Assembly: GCF_007991735.1 (NCBI RefSeq)
Contig: NZ_BJYX01000007.1
Coordinates: 62,001 to 126,000, forward strand
Reading direction: 5' to 3'
Length of the DNA stretch: 64,000 nucleotides
Source of the DNA: Terrabacter aerolatus
GTDB taxonomy: Bacteria; Actinomycetota; Actinomycetes; Actinomycetales; Dermatophilaceae
Shown here: piece after piece, positions 26,369 through 35,707 of the stretch
How the letters are laid out: every line of letters starts with the position of its first letter
Position numbering within the stretch: the stretch's first letter is position 1
Made by a program: the position numbers and the translations under genes
Notes under the pieces: model-generated
What the model was told of the DNA's origin: nothing
What the model saw: only the letters and a program-made list of their open reading frames with translations
Database searches by the model: none

Positions 26369-27043
26369 CTATGGCCCCGGCGGCGGATCCGGCGGCGGCG
26401 TGACCGGGGCGTGGTGGTTCGGGCGCCTCAGCGAGGACTCGAGGTTGCGGGAGCAGCAGGCGGGGAGCTCCGCGAGCAGGATCGCGACGACCGAGCGTGC
26501 CTTGTCCACGAAGTCCCCAGTCGGTTCGACGAGGACCCGGCGCGGGTGTCCGCGCCACGCCTTCTCGAGGCGGGCGTCGATCGCGGCGGCCGCCGCTGCG
26601 GTCTCGACCCGCAACGGGTTGGCGTGGTCGTAACCGACGGTCGGTGTCCGCAGGTGGACCACGAGGTCGTAGCGGTCGAACTCCTCCCCGGCCGTGGTCC
26701 CCGTCGAGGCCCAGAAGTCCGTGGCGGGGCCCGGCCAGTAGGCGAGCCCGTCGACGGTGCCGCGGTCGCAGAGCACGACCGCCGGGCGGGGGACGTCACC
26801 CGTGACCTCCAGCTCGCGCTGCACGTGGAAGATCGCCCGCTGCGCGGCGCGGCGCGACTCGCGGTCCTCCCGGCGGGGGAACCCGCCGCCGAAGACGACG
26901 GTCGCGGCCTCGGGCAGGATCAGCACGTGCCGGCACAGGGTGTGGCGCACCATCTCGAGCACGGCGGTCTTGCCTGCGCCGGGTCCGCCCGTCAGCACGA
27001 TCCGTTCCCGGTCATGGGTCTCGGAGCAGCCGCACGCGGTCAC
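26369..27043 (-). CDS. AAA-type ATPase / kinase-like P-loop protein
   Basis: A 224-residue protein with the Walker A motif GGPGAGKTAVLE (about 19-30) and a Walker B-like RPAVVLCDRGTVDGLAYWPG. The arrangement resembles NadR-like AAA_28 proteins, a group of nucleotide or nucleoside kinase-like ATPases. Further basic residues and HLRTP suit phosphate binding. The C-terminus is a short Pro-rich tail. The start is GTG 27043, with GAGGTGGCGGG just upstream. Substrate and role are unknown. It is divergent from kup, with about 260 bases between. Confidence 0.75.
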   Translation of the reverse strand: MTACGCSETHDRERIVLTGGPGAGKTAVLEMVRHTLCRHVLILPEAATVVFGGGFPRREDRESRRAAQRAIFHVQRELEVTGDVPRPAVVLCDRGTVDGLAYWPGPATDFWASTGTTAGEEFDRYDLVVHLRTPTVGYDHANPLRVETAAAAAAIDARLEKAWRGHPRRVLVEPTGDFVDKARSVVAILLAELPACCSRNLESSLRRPNHHAPVTPPPDPPPGP

Positions 27044-27303
27044 GGTCCCGCCACCTCCTCGGGCAGCCCGGTAGTGGCTCCATTGTCCTCCCTGTCGGGG
27101 TCGGCCCGCGCGGGTTCCGCCCGGGGCCGATGCGCCGTCCGGGCCGTCCGGGCGGCCCGTCGATCAGCCCGCGGCTCGCGCCCGACGCTCGCCGTGCCGC
27201 GCGTCCTTCCGCGTGTCCTTCCGCGCGTCTTGACGCGATCTTGACGCCCCGCCCCCTCTCCCGATGACGTGTCCACGCCGGAGTGCTGCGAGGATTGCTG
27301 CTC
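27044..27303. promoter_or_regulatory. shared upstream region of the ATPase and kup genes
   Basis: This divergent intergenic region contains short direct repeats, CGCGTCCTTCCGCGTGTCC, then CTTCCGCGCGTCTTGACGC and ATCTTGACGC (about 27199-27247), ahead of kup. No c-di-AMP riboswitch blocks are present, although such elements precede kup genes in some actinobacteria. Promoters cannot be assigned firmly. Confidence 0.4.
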
Positions 27304-29202
27304 GTGGAACACGTACCGAAACGCTCACGTCGCGGCGTCGCAGGGCTCGCACTCGGTGCCTTGGGCGTCGTCTTCGGGGACATCGGCACGTCGCCGCTGT
27401 ACGCCCTGCAGACCGTCTTCTCCGTCGACCACAACATGGTGGCCACCTCGGCGGGAGACGTCTTCGGCGTCATCTCACTCGTCTTCTGGTCGGTGACCCT
27501 GGTCGTCTCCGTGAAGTACGTCGTGTTCATCCTCCGGGCCGACAACGACGGCGAGGGCGGCGTGATGGCACTGGCCGCCCTCGCACGCACCGCGGTGCGG
27601 CCGGGCGGCAGGCGGTACGGCCTCGTCATGCTGCTCGGCGTGCTCGGGGCCTCCCTCTTCTACGGCGACAGCGTCATCACCCCGGCGATCTCGGTCATGT
27701 CCGCCATCGAGGGCCTCTCGGTGTCGACACCGGGCGTCGAGCACCTCGTCGTGCCCATCGGCGCAGTGATCATCACGCTCCTCTTCGCCGGGCAGCGGTT
27801 CGGGACCGAGCTCGTCGGACGGTTCTTCGGACCGGTCATGGCGCTGTGGTTCGTCGTCCTCGCGCTGCTGGGCGGGGCGCAGGTCGTCAAGGACCCCTCG
27901 ATCCTCGCCGGCCTGTCGCCGCACTACGCCGTGCTCTTCGTCGTGGAGCACCCCGGGATCGCGTTCATCGCCATGGGGGCCGTCGTGCTGTCGATCACGG
28001 GGGCAGAGGCGCTGTATGCCGACATGGGCCACTTCGGTCCGACGCCGATCCGGCGCGCATGGTTCTTCGTCGTCTTCCCTGCACTCACCCTGAACTACCT
28101 GGGTCAGGGCGCCCTGATCCTCGGGGACCCGCGGACGGCGGCGAGCCCGTTCTTCCACCTGGCCCCGGACGCCCTGGGCTTCCCGCTCGTCATCCTCTCG
28201 ACGGTGGCGACCGTCATCGCCTCGCAAGCCGTCATCTCCGGGGCGTACTCGGTGTCCCGGCAGGCCGAGCGCCTCGGCTACCTGCCTCGGCTCACGGTCC
28301 GTCACACCTCCCAGCGCGAGCGCGGTCAGATCTACGTCCCGGCGGTCAACTGGACGCTCTTCGTCGGGGTCATCGCCCTGCTGCTGCTCTTCGGCTCCTC
28401 GGAGCGGCTGGCGACGGCCTACGGGCTGGCCGTGACCGGGACCTTCCTCATCACGACGACGCTCTTCCACATCTACGCCCAGGCCGCCTGGGGCTGGGAC
28501 CGCCGTCGCCTGCTCCTGCTCGGCATCCCCCTCGGGCTGCTCGAGCTGACCTACTTCGGCGCGAACCTCACGAAGATCTTCCACGGCGGCTGGCTGCCCC
28601 TTGTCATCGCGGTGCTCGTCGCGACGGTCATGCTCACGTGGCAGCGTGGCCGCGGGCTGGTCACGGACCGCCGCACCGAGATGGAGGGCCCGCTCGAGCC
28701 GTTCATCGAGTGGCTCCACGGCAACCCCGTCGCCAAGGTGCCGGGCACCGCGGTGTTCCTGCACCCGGGCAAGGACTCGACGCCGTTGGCGCTGCGCGAG
28801 AACGCGACCTTCAACCACGTCCTGCACGAGCTCGTCCTCATCGTCAGCATCTCCTCGGAGAACGTCCCCTTCGTGCCCGACGCCGAGCGGGTCGTCCTCG
28901 ACCACCTCGGCGACCCGTACGACGCCATCACCCACCTGACGCTGCGGTTCGGTTTCCAGGAGGAGCAGGACGTCCCGCGCGCGCTGGGCATCGCCCGCGC
29001 GCAGGAGCTGGTGGACGTCGACATCGACGACGCCTACTACTTCCTGTCCCGCATCTCGCTCGACCGCGGCGACGAGCCGACGATGCCCCGGTGGCGCAAG
29101 CGCCTCTTCCTCGCGCTGGCCCACAACGCGGCCTCACCGACCGGCTACTTCAACCTGCCGGAGGACCGCACCGTGTCGATGGGTGCCACGGTCACGTTCT
29201 GA
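27304..29202 (+). CDS. kup: Kup-family low-affinity potassium uptake transporter
   Basis: A 632-residue H+/K+ symporter of the KUP/HAK/KT family. Hallmarks include the N-terminal GVVFGDIGTSPLYALQTVF, the membrane motifs GVLGASLFYGDSVITPAISV and GAEALYADMGHFG, and a soluble C-terminal domain (about 440-632). Roughly twelve spans fit the family. The start is probably GTG 27304, with GAGGA about 12 bases upstream; GTG 27283 is an alternative. In the cell it imports potassium at moderate to high external K+ and in low pH or osmotic stress. Confidence 0.95.
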   Translation: MEHVPKRSRRGVAGLALGALGVVFGDIGTSPLYALQTVFSVDHNMVATSAGDVFGVISLVFWSVTLVVSVKYVVFILRADNDGEGGVMALAALARTAVRPGGRRYGLVMLLGVLGASLFYGDSVITPAISVMSAIEGLSVSTPGVEHLVVPIGAVIITLLFAGQRFGTELVGRFFGPVMALWFVVLALLGGAQVVKDPSILAGLSPHYAVLFVVEHPGIAFIAMGAVVLSITGAEALYADMGHFGPTPIRRAWFFVVFPALTLNYLGQGALILGDPRTAASPFFHLAPDALGFPLVILSTVATVIASQAVISGAYSVSRQAERLGYLPRLTVRHTSQRERGQIYVPAVNWTLFVGVIALLLLFGSSERLATAYGLAVTGTFLITTTLFHIYAQAAWGWDRRRLLLLGIPLGLLELTYFGANLTKIFHGGWLPLVIAVLVATVMLTWQRGRGLVTDRRTEMEGPLEPFIEWLHGNPVAKVPGTAVFLHPGKDSTPLALRENATFNHVLHELVLIVSISSENVPFVPDAERVVLDHLGDPYDAITHLTLRFGFQEEQDVPRALGIARAQELVDVDIDDAYYFLSRISLDRGDEPTMPRWRKRLFLALAHNAASPTGYFNLPEDRTVSMGATVTF

Positions 29203-29298
29203 GCTGCGGCGGCCCCGGGGCACGGCTCCCGTCACATTCCGCTCGCCATGATCGTCATCAGGTCAGCACACCCCATCGCCAAGGAGCTGAACCCGACC

Positions 29299-29550
29299 AT
29301 GAAGACCATGACCTGCCGCGACCTCGGAGGCCCCTGCGACCTCGAGCACCGTGGCGACAACGCCGACGACGTCATCAAGGCCCAGGACCGTCACCTCAAG
29401 GAGGCGGAGCAGGCCGGGGACGCCGCCCACCAGGCCGCTCGCGACGAGATGAAGGGACGCCGGCGCCACCCGAAGCGGTCGATGGACTGGTACCGCGGGG
29501 CCAAGCAGGCGTTCGCCGACCTCAGCGACGACGTGCCAGGTGGATCGTGA
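29299..29550 (+). CDS. DUF1059 family small protein
   Basis: An 83-residue protein beginning MKTMTCRDLGGPCDLEH, which is the DUF1059 signature (conserved Cys pair, C6 and C13). It continues with a charged helix DVIKAQDRHLKEAEQAGDA. The family is common in actinobacteria and has no established function. AAGGAG lies 12 bases before ATG 29299, rather distant, and an in-frame ATG at 29248 is an alternative start. The last 29 bases overlap the end of the methyltransferase gene on the other strand. Confidence 0.8.
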   Translation: MKTMTCRDLGGPCDLEHRGDNADDVIKAQDRHLKEAEQAGDAAHQAARDEMKGRRRHPKRSMDWYRGAKQAFADLSDDVPGGS

Positions 29551-30280
29551 CGTCCGCGCAGATCTCGACGGTCTCGGGCAGCGCCCGCGTGACCCGGTCG
29601 AACACCTGCTCCCGGTCCCGGGCCGGCAGCTCGAGGTAGGCCGACACCGTCGAGAGGTAGCCGACGAAGTCGTGGACGCCCAGGCTCATCCGCCGCCCGA
29701 CCACGGACTGCTCGACGTCGGTGAACCACTCCGACCCATCGAGCTCGGTGCCCGGCCACTGCAGGCGCTCACCCGACGGGGTCCCGTCGGGTGAGGGGAC
29801 CTCGTCGCTGTCGAGGAACGGCTCGCGGGCGGTCCGCAGCGCTTCCTCGACGGACGGGTCGGCCAGCCGGACGGGGCCACCGAACGAGGCAAAGACGCCG
29901 CCCGGTTCCAGCAGCGCGGCGACCCTAGACCAGCGGCCCTCGGGTTGCGTCCAGTGCAGCGCCGCCGCGGCGTAGACCAGCCCGAAGCGCTCGTCGCAGT
30001 CCAGGGCCTCGAGCGTGGACTGGCGGGTCTTCACCGTCGACGGGACGTGCCGTCGCAGCTCGGCGAGCATCGCGGCGTCGGGCTCGGTCGCCGTGACCCG
30101 GACACCCCGCGCGGCGAACAGCTTGGTGGCCTTGCCCGTCCCCGCGCCGATCTCGAGCGCGGTCGGGACCGGTCGCCGTGCGTAGGCCATGACCACGTCG
30201 ACGAGCGACGACGGATAGCCGGGACGGAACCTCTCGTATGCCGTCGCCACCGTCCCGAAGCTCAGCGCGCGCCCTGACAT
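29522..30280 (-). CDS. SAM-dependent methyltransferase (class I)
   Basis: A 252-residue class I methyltransferase. SAM-binding motif I is ALEIGAGTGKATKLFAARG (about 41-59), followed by the acidic TATEPDAAM loop and a Methyltransf_11-type core with AAALHWTQPEGRW. The acceptor is not identifiable. ATG 30280 is preferred because AGGA lies 8 bases upstream; an ATG 9 bases earlier is possible. It converges on and overlaps the DUF1059 gene by 29 bases. Confidence 0.85.
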   Translation of the reverse strand: MSGRALSFGTVATAYERFRPGYPSSLVDVVMAYARRPVPTALEIGAGTGKATKLFAARGVRVTATEPDAAMLAELRRHVPSTVKTRQSTLEALDCDERFGLVYAAAALHWTQPEGRWSRVAALLEPGGVFASFGGPVRLADPSVEEALRTAREPFLDSDEVPSPDGTPSGERLQWPGTELDGSEWFTDVEQSVVGRRMSLGVHDFVGYLSTVSAYLELPARDREQVFDRVTRALPETVEICADVTIHLARRR

Positions 30281-30378
30281 GCGCAGCATCCTGACACGAC
30301 GTGCCCTCGCGGGCACCCGCGAGCGAAGGCGGTCGACCGTTGCGCGACAGGGCCGGAGCGAGCCGTGAGGCAGGACCG

Positions 30379-31428
30379 TCACACACCCGGGCGCGAGTAT
30401 CGCGCGTTCTGCCAGCGCACCAGGTCGGGCCCCACGTCCGCGCACGACGTGCACCCGGCGAGTGCCAGCGCCTCTTCGACGTCCGAGGTCATCTCGGTCA
30501 GCAGCCGTCGCACGCCTTCGGACCCTTCGCTCGCGAGGGCCCAGATGACCGGTCGCCCGACGAGTACAGCCCGGGCGCCGAGGGCGAGGGCCTTGAGGAC
30601 GTGGGAGCCCGTGCGCACCCCGCCATCCACGTAGACCTCGACGTCGCCACCGACGGCTTCGGCGACCTCGGGCAGGGCGAACGGGGCCGGCACCACCCCG
30701 TCGAGCTGACGTCCGCCGTGCGTGGACACGATGACTGCCGAAGCGCCAGCAGCCACGCAAGCCCGAGCCGCCTCGGCGGTCAGAACGCCCTTTGCCACGA
30801 GCGGAAGTCCGCTTGTCCCGGCCAGCCGCTCGAGGTCGTGGGGGCTGACGTCCTCGGCCTGCATCAGACGCGGGTCGGCGATGTCGCGGTGGTCGAGGGC
30901 CTCGATGATGCCGGTCCCCGGGAAGGACGCCGGGAAGCCGACGCGCTTGCGGGCCACGCGGGGCGTGTCGACCGTCACGACCAGGGCCCGCGCACCTGCG
31001 GCCGCGGCACGTCGAGCGATCTCGTCGGTGACGCCCCGGTCCTGGAGCACGTAGAGCTGCTGCCAGAAGGGGCCGGCAGCGGTCGCCACCTCCTCGACCC
31101 GGCTGCTCGCGCGCATCGAGAGGACGAGCAGACTGCCCGCTGCCTTCGTCGCCCGCGCCACCGCGACCTCGGCGTCGGGGTGTGCGAGCCGGTGAGCGGC
31201 CGTCGGAGCGACGAGCACCGGTGCGGCCACGGGGTGACCGAGCACCTGCGTCGCCGACGAGGTGGCAGAGACATCCCGTAGAACCCTGGGACGCAACAGC
31301 AGGTCGTCCCATGCCTGCTCCTGTCCCTCGAGCGTCCTCTCGGCGCCGGCACCTGCCGCGAAGTAGGCGAAGACATCGGCCGGGAGAACCTCCGCCGCCT
31401 GCCGCATCGAGGCCACGTGATCGATCAC
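30379..31428 (-). CDS. FMN-dependent alpha-hydroxy acid oxidase/dehydrogenase
   Basis: A 349-residue TIM-barrel flavoenzyme of the lactate/glycolate oxidase family. Features include PVLVAPTAAHRLAHPDAE, the FWQQLYVLQDRG strand, LPLVAKGVLTAEAA with the FMN-binding Lys, STHGGRQLDGV holding the catalytic His and substrate Arg, and VYVDGGVRTGSHVLKALALGA. Enzymes of this family oxidise 2-hydroxy acids to 2-keto acids with O2 or another acceptor. The start is GTG 31428, sharing GTGA with the stop of the upstream 68-residue ORF. That tight coupling suggests the two products act together. Confidence 0.9.
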   Translation of the reverse strand: MIDHVASMRQAAEVLPADVFAYFAAGAGAERTLEGQEQAWDDLLLRPRVLRDVSATSSATQVLGHPVAAPVLVAPTAAHRLAHPDAEVAVARATKAAGSLLVLSMRASSRVEEVATAAGPFWQQLYVLQDRGVTDEIARRAAAAGARALVVTVDTPRVARKRVGFPASFPGTGIIEALDHRDIADPRLMQAEDVSPHDLERLAGTSGLPLVAKGVLTAEAARACVAAGASAVIVSTHGGRQLDGVVPAPFALPEVAEAVGGDVEVYVDGGVRTGSHVLKALALGARAVLVGRPVIWALASEGSEGVRRLLTEMTSDVEEALALAGCTSCADVGPDLVRWQNARYSRPGV

Positions 31429-31631
31429 CCTCTCACCCCCGCGGCGCCCATGTCCCCGCAGGACCACTCGAGCATGGCCCCGGGGTCGTCGTCGCCGTAT
31501 CTCATCGCGGTGGGCCCGTCGTGGGGCAGCGACTGGTCCGGCGGGACCGGCACACACATCGAACCACGCAACCACACGCGAGACGACTCATCGGGTGGGA
31601 CCCGGTGTTGAGTGTCGATGTCGGTGTTCAC
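31425..31631 (-). CDS. 68-residue ORF coupled to the FMN oxidase, unknown
   Basis: Starts at GTG 31631 behind AGAGGAGAA, an excellent ribosome site, and ends in a GTGA overlap with the alpha-hydroxy acid oxidase gene. This makes it convincing despite its size. The product is acidic, with two Cys (GSMCVPV and EWSCGD) and the segments VWLRGSMCVPVPPDQS and AMRYGDDDPGAMLEWSC. The latter has a faint resemblance to SsgA-like proteins (RYDPxDPxAV), which I do not regard as proof. It may be a partner, substrate or regulator of the oxidase. The family is not recognised. Confidence 0.65.
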   Translation of the reverse strand: MNTDIDTQHRVPPDESSRVWLRGSMCVPVPPDQSLPHDGPTAMRYGDDDPGAMLEWSCGDMGAAGVRG

Positions 31632-31874
31632 GACGTTCTCCTCTCGTGGGCTTGCAGATGGCCACGCGCCAGCGTGAGCCATGATGCCGGGTCGGCTCCG
31701 CGCGCGGCGCTCATTGACGTTCAGGGCGTCATCGACAGGCCAGACGACCTCGTCCGACTCCTGGCGCCGCCGGTGGTGGGACGACTGCCCAGTGATCGAG
31801 CCACGTGACCCCGCGAGCGTAGGCGCGGGAGGGACCCCGTCGAGTCCGCCGAACGAGGCGACGGCACTTCGTGG

Positions 31875-32579
31875 TCACGTCGCAGCAGGCAGGGCCTCGA
31901 GCCGGGCGGCGAGGTCCGGGAGCGACCGCGCGACGACGTCGGCGGCATACATCGCCTCGGGGTAGGGCGCGCCGGTGCGGTCGATCCAGGCCGCGCGGAG
32001 GCCGGCAGCCTTGGCGCCGTGGACGTCCCACGGGTGGACGGCGACGAGCATCGCGTCCCCCGCGGTGACGTCGCACTCCTCGAGCGCGTAGGCGTAGGCC
32101 GACGCGGCCGGCTTCCACGCGGGTGCGTCCTCGACCGACAGCACCCGCTCGAAGGCGTCCCGGATGCCTCCGCGCTCGAAGAGGCTCTCGGCGATCTCGG
32201 CCGACCCGTTGCTCAGGGTCGCGAGACGCAGGCCGAGTGCGGTCAGCGCGCGGACCCCGTCGCGCACGTCGCCGTGCAGCGGCAGCGCCAGGAAGCCGGC
32301 CATGATGTGCCGGGTCGCCGCCTCGACGTTGGCCTTGTCGTGCAGGACCGTGTGCAGCGACGACCGCGCGACGTCGGCGAAGGCGGGGTTGTGGCCCGTC
32401 AGCGTGAGGGCGAAACCGTCGCGCAGCAGTCCGGCGAACCACGGCGCGGCGAGGTACGGCGCCACCCCGACCTCGACGAACCGGTCGCCGAGGTGCGTCA
32501 TGTCCGAGAGCGTCTCGTTGACGTCGAGGACGAGGAGCCGGGGGCGCCGCTCGAGGGCGGGGGACGTCGATGAGGTCAT
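31875..32579 (-). CDS. haloacid dehalogenase type II (HAD superfamily)
   Basis: A 234-residue HAD hydrolase resembling (S)-2-haloacid dehalogenases. The nucleophile Asp is in LLVLDVNETLSDM, with LATLSNGSAEI as motif II, WKPAASAYAYALEE providing the Lys, and VAVHPWDVHGAKAAGL as motif III/IV in the type-II form. It would replace the halogen of a 2-haloalkanoate with hydroxyl by an ester intermediate, though many annotated members have other substrates. ATG 32579 is chosen as the first Met with family-like spacing; the frame extends further upstream. It stands alone. Confidence 0.85.
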   Translation of the reverse strand: MTSSTSPALERRPRLLVLDVNETLSDMTHLGDRFVEVGVAPYLAAPWFAGLLRDGFALTLTGHNPAFADVARSSLHTVLHDKANVEAATRHIMAGFLALPLHGDVRDGVRALTALGLRLATLSNGSAEIAESLFERGGIRDAFERVLSVEDAPAWKPAASAYAYALEECDVTAGDAMLVAVHPWDVHGAKAAGLRAAWIDRTGAPYPEAMYAADVVARSLPDLAARLEALPAAT

Positions 32580-32671
32580 GCCCCATCGTGCCCCCGGGGC
32601 CCTCGCGCCGTCTCGCAGTCGTGGACCTGCTCTCCGGTCACCCGCCGCCCGGCCGGACCGGTGGCGGCGGG

Positions 32672-34903
32672 TCACCCCGGAGTCGTGTCACCCAGGCGGG
32701 CGTGGATGTCGGTGACCGGCTCGCTGCCCGGCGCGTGGCGCCCCGAGCGGGGCGGGCCCACGGGCCACCAGATGCGGTCGCCGAGGTCGTAGGAGACTGC
32801 CGGGACCAGCAGGCTGCGCACGACGAGGGTGTCGAGCAGCACTCCGAAGGCGACGATGAAGGCGATCTGCACGAGGAAGAGGATCGGCAGCACCGCGAGC
32901 GCCGAGAAGGTCGACGCGAGAACGATGCCCGCGCTCGTGATGACCCCACCGGTCACCGCCAGCGCGACGAGGATGCCGGGCCGCGTGCCTCTCGTGCGCG
33001 ACTCCTCCCGGACGCGGGTCATGAGGAAGATCGAGTAGTCGATGCCGAGGGCGACGAGGAAGACGAAGCCGTAGAGCGGCGTCGACGGGTCGGATCCCGG
33101 GAAGCCGAAGACGTGGTTGAACGCGATCGCCGAGACGCCCATCGTCGCGGCGAACGACAGGACGTTGGCGGCGACGAGGACGAGCGGGGCGATGACCGAG
33201 CGCAGCAGGAGCATGAGGACGACGAAGATCACCCCGAGGATGGTCGGGATGATGAGCTTGAGGTCGCGTTCGCTCGCCAGCCGCACGTCGAGGTTCGTGG
33301 CCGTGGTCCCGCCGACGAGCACGTCGGTGCCGACCTTGTCGAGCGAGGCCCGCAGCGTCTCGATGGTGCCCTCGGCCTCCACGCTGTCGGCGGCCGCGTC
33401 GAGCGTGGCCTGCACGATGACCTGGCCGTCCACGACCTTGGGCGGTTGTCCGGGCACGAGACCGACCTGCGGGTTGCTCACGCCCTTCGTGGCGCCGAGC
33501 ACCTGCACGACGGCATCCGCCTTGCTCTCGGGCGCCGCGACCTGCACCGGCGACCCGGAGCCCGCGGGGAAGTGCCGAGCCAGCACCTCCTGACCCGTGA
33601 CGGAGTCGACCTTGGTCAGGAACAGGTCCGACTGGGCGATGCCGCGGGCGTTGAGCGTGGGGAGGAAGGCGGCGCAGGCCAGCAGGGCGAGCAGGGTGAT
33701 CACCCACGTGCGCCTCGGGCGACGCCCGACCAGTCCCGCCACGCGACCCCAGACCCCGCGCGTGCCGACGGCGTCGGCGCTGTGGACGTGGTCGACCCGC
33801 GGGGTCTGCGGCCAGAAGATGCGCCGCCCGATGAGCAGCAGCACCGCCGGGAGGAACGTCAGGGAGGCGACGAACGCCCCGACGATGCCGAGCGCGCCGA
33901 CGGGCCCGAGCCCCTTCGTGCTGCCGAGGTCCGACAGCCGCAGGCAGAGCAGGCCGAGGACGACGGTGGCCGCGCTCGCCGCGATCGGCTCGAGGGCGGC
34001 CCGCCACGCCCTCTTCATCGCCGCCCACGTCGACTCCTCGTCGTGCAGCTCCTCCTTGAAGCGGGCGACGAGGAGCAGGGCGTAGTCCGTCGCGGCGCCG
34101 ACGACGAGGATCGACAGGATGCCCTGGCTCTGCCCGCTGAGGCTGATGGCGCCGTTCTTCGCCAGCGGGAACACGACGAGCGCGGCGAGCGACAGGCCGA
34201 ACATCGCGGTGATGAGCACCGCGAACGGCAGGATCGGGCTGCGGTAGACGATGAGCAGGATGAGGAAGACGACGCCCAGGGCGACGAGCAGCAGGATGCC
34301 GTCGATGCCGCTGAAGGCGATGATGAAGTCGGCGAAGAACCCTCCCGCGCCGGTGACGTGGACCGTGAGACCCGACGCGCCCAACGACGAAGCCGCGGAC
34401 TCACGCAGGGCCTGCGCGACGGCATACAGCGCCGTGTCGCCCTTGATCGTGACCTCGGCCTGGTCGGCGAGGAAGGCGACGGGGACGAGGGCGGCCTGCT
34501 TGTCCTGGCTGGGGATGGCGGCCGTCGGCGGCGCCTCGAGGAACTCGCCGACGGTCCGCGTGGGGTCCGCGAGCTTGAGGTCAGGTATGCCGGCGACCCA
34601 GCCCTGGACGGCCTGGAGGTCGGCGGGTGTGAGCCCGCTCGTGCGCTCCACGACGACGAGGTAGGGGAGCGTCTGCGTGTCGGTGGTCCGCTGGACGAGC
34701 TTGCTCACCGCCGTCGACTCGGCCGACGGCGGCAGGAAGTTCGCGTTGTCGTTGGTCGCGACCTCCGACAGTCGCCCGACGAGGGGACCTCCGACGCCAC
34801 CGACGGCGAGCCAGGCGAGGACGGCCAGGGCCGCCACCCACCGGACCGTCGCGCGACCCGTCGACCTCGTCGAACCACGCCGGCCCCGCGATGCGTCGCT
34901 CAT
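32672..34903 (-). CDS. MMPL/RND-type membrane transporter
   Basis: A 743-residue MMPL-family protein with two halves, each of one N-terminal span, a large extracytoplasmic loop, and a block of five membrane helices. The first loop begins VATNDNANFLPPSAEST, and later helices include FADFIIAFSGIDGILLLVALGVVFLILLIVY and VGALGIVGAFVASLTFLPAVLLLIGRR as separate segments. LGIDYSIFLMTRVREE near residue 620 is a typical MMPL helix. Family members export lipids, glycolipids or drugs in actinobacteria using the proton gradient. The substrate is unknown. ATG 34903 gives normal family length. Confidence 0.9.
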   Translation of the reverse strand: MSDASRGRRGSTRSTGRATVRWVAALAVLAWLAVGGVGGPLVGRLSEVATNDNANFLPPSAESTAVSKLVQRTTDTQTLPYLVVVERTSGLTPADLQAVQGWVAGIPDLKLADPTRTVGEFLEAPPTAAIPSQDKQAALVPVAFLADQAEVTIKGDTALYAVAQALRESAASSLGASGLTVHVTGAGGFFADFIIAFSGIDGILLLVALGVVFLILLIVYRSPILPFAVLITAMFGLSLAALVVFPLAKNGAISLSGQSQGILSILVVGAATDYALLLVARFKEELHDEESTWAAMKRAWRAALEPIAASAATVVLGLLCLRLSDLGSTKGLGPVGALGIVGAFVASLTFLPAVLLLIGRRIFWPQTPRVDHVHSADAVGTRGVWGRVAGLVGRRPRRTWVITLLALLACAAFLPTLNARGIAQSDLFLTKVDSVTGQEVLARHFPAGSGSPVQVAAPESKADAVVQVLGATKGVSNPQVGLVPGQPPKVVDGQVIVQATLDAAADSVEAEGTIETLRASLDKVGTDVLVGGTTATNLDVRLASERDLKLIIPTILGVIFVVLMLLLRSVIAPLVLVAANVLSFAATMGVSAIAFNHVFGFPGSDPSTPLYGFVFLVALGIDYSIFLMTRVREESRTRGTRPGILVALAVTGGVITSAGIVLASTFSALAVLPILFLVQIAFIVAFGVLLDTLVVRSLLVPAVSYDLGDRIWWPVGPPRSGRHAPGSEPVTDIHARLGDTTPG

Positions 34904-34957
34904 GGACTCATCATGGAGCAGCTTGGGGTGTCAACGTTGGACAGTCGCCGGAGCCGG

Positions 34958-35707
34958 TCACGCCGGGACATCGGCGCCCGTCGGGTCCGTGTCGCCCGTC
35001 GAGACGGCCGTCTCGAAGAACGGCGCGGCCAGGGCGGCGACGGCGCCCCCGACGAGCGGAGCCACGATGAACATCCAGACGTGCGTCAGCGAGTCGCCGC
35101 CGTTGAACAGGGCCGGGCCGATCGAGCGGGCCGGGTTGACGGAGGTGCCGTCGAGCGGGATGCCGACGAGGTGGATCACCGTGAGCACGAGCCCGATGGC
35201 CAGGCCGGCGAAGCCCGGTGCGGCGGCCCGGTTCGTCACGAGCAGGACGACGAGCACGAGCAGGAAGGTCAGGAGGACCTCGAGGACGAAGGTGCCGCCG
35301 GCGGAGATCGTCTCGCCCCAGTCGTTGGTGCCGAGGGCGCCGGTGTTGTCCTTGACTCCGCCGAAGCCGGACACCATGAGCTTGAGCAGGGCGGCCGCGA
35401 CGATGCCGCCGACGAGCTGGGCGATCCAGTAGTAGACGGCCTCCGTCGTCGTGATGCCCCTGCGCAGGAGGACGCCCAGGGTCACGGCCGGGTTGACGTG
35501 GCAGCCCGAGACCGGGCCGATGGCGTAGGCGAGGGCGAGCAGGACGAAACCGAAGGCGAGGGCGATCCCGACCGCGCCGATGGTGTCCTTGCCGAAGACC
35601 GCCGAGCCCACGGCGAAGAAGACGAGGACGAAGGTGCCGACGGCCTCGGCGACCGCCTTGCGGATCAGGTCGGGCGCCGGGGCGGATGCGCTGCTGGTGT
35701 GGGGCAT
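34958..35707 (-). CDS. aquaporin (MIP family)
   Basis: A 249-residue, six-span channel of the MIP family with the two NPA boxes: SGCHVNPAVTLG (about 74-85) and GTSVNPARSIG (about 183-193). The selectivity residues look aquaporin-like (Cys-Ala-free constriction, Arg after the second NPA), suggesting water rather than glycerol. AAGGA lies 6 bases before ATG 35707. It would allow fast water flow during osmotic change. It stands apart from the MMPL gene by 54 bases and may share its transcript. Confidence 0.93.
   Translation of the reverse strand: MPHTSSASAPAPDLIRKAVAEAVGTFVLVFFAVGSAVFGKDTIGAVGIALAFGFVLLALAYAIGPVSGCHVNPAVTLGVLLRRGITTTEAVYYWIAQLVGGIVAAALLKLMVSGFGGVKDNTGALGTNDWGETISAGGTFVLEVLLTFLLVLVVLLVTNRAAAPGFAGLAIGLVLTVIHLVGIPLDGTSVNPARSIGPALFNGGDSLTHVWMFIVAPLVGGAVAALAAPFFETAVSTGDTDPTGADVPA

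Noticed and set aside
27044-27303. c-di-AMP riboswitch before kup
   Set aside because: None of the conserved blocks (GGGTGAA, ACAGCTAACC) is present, although such riboswitches precede kup elsewhere.
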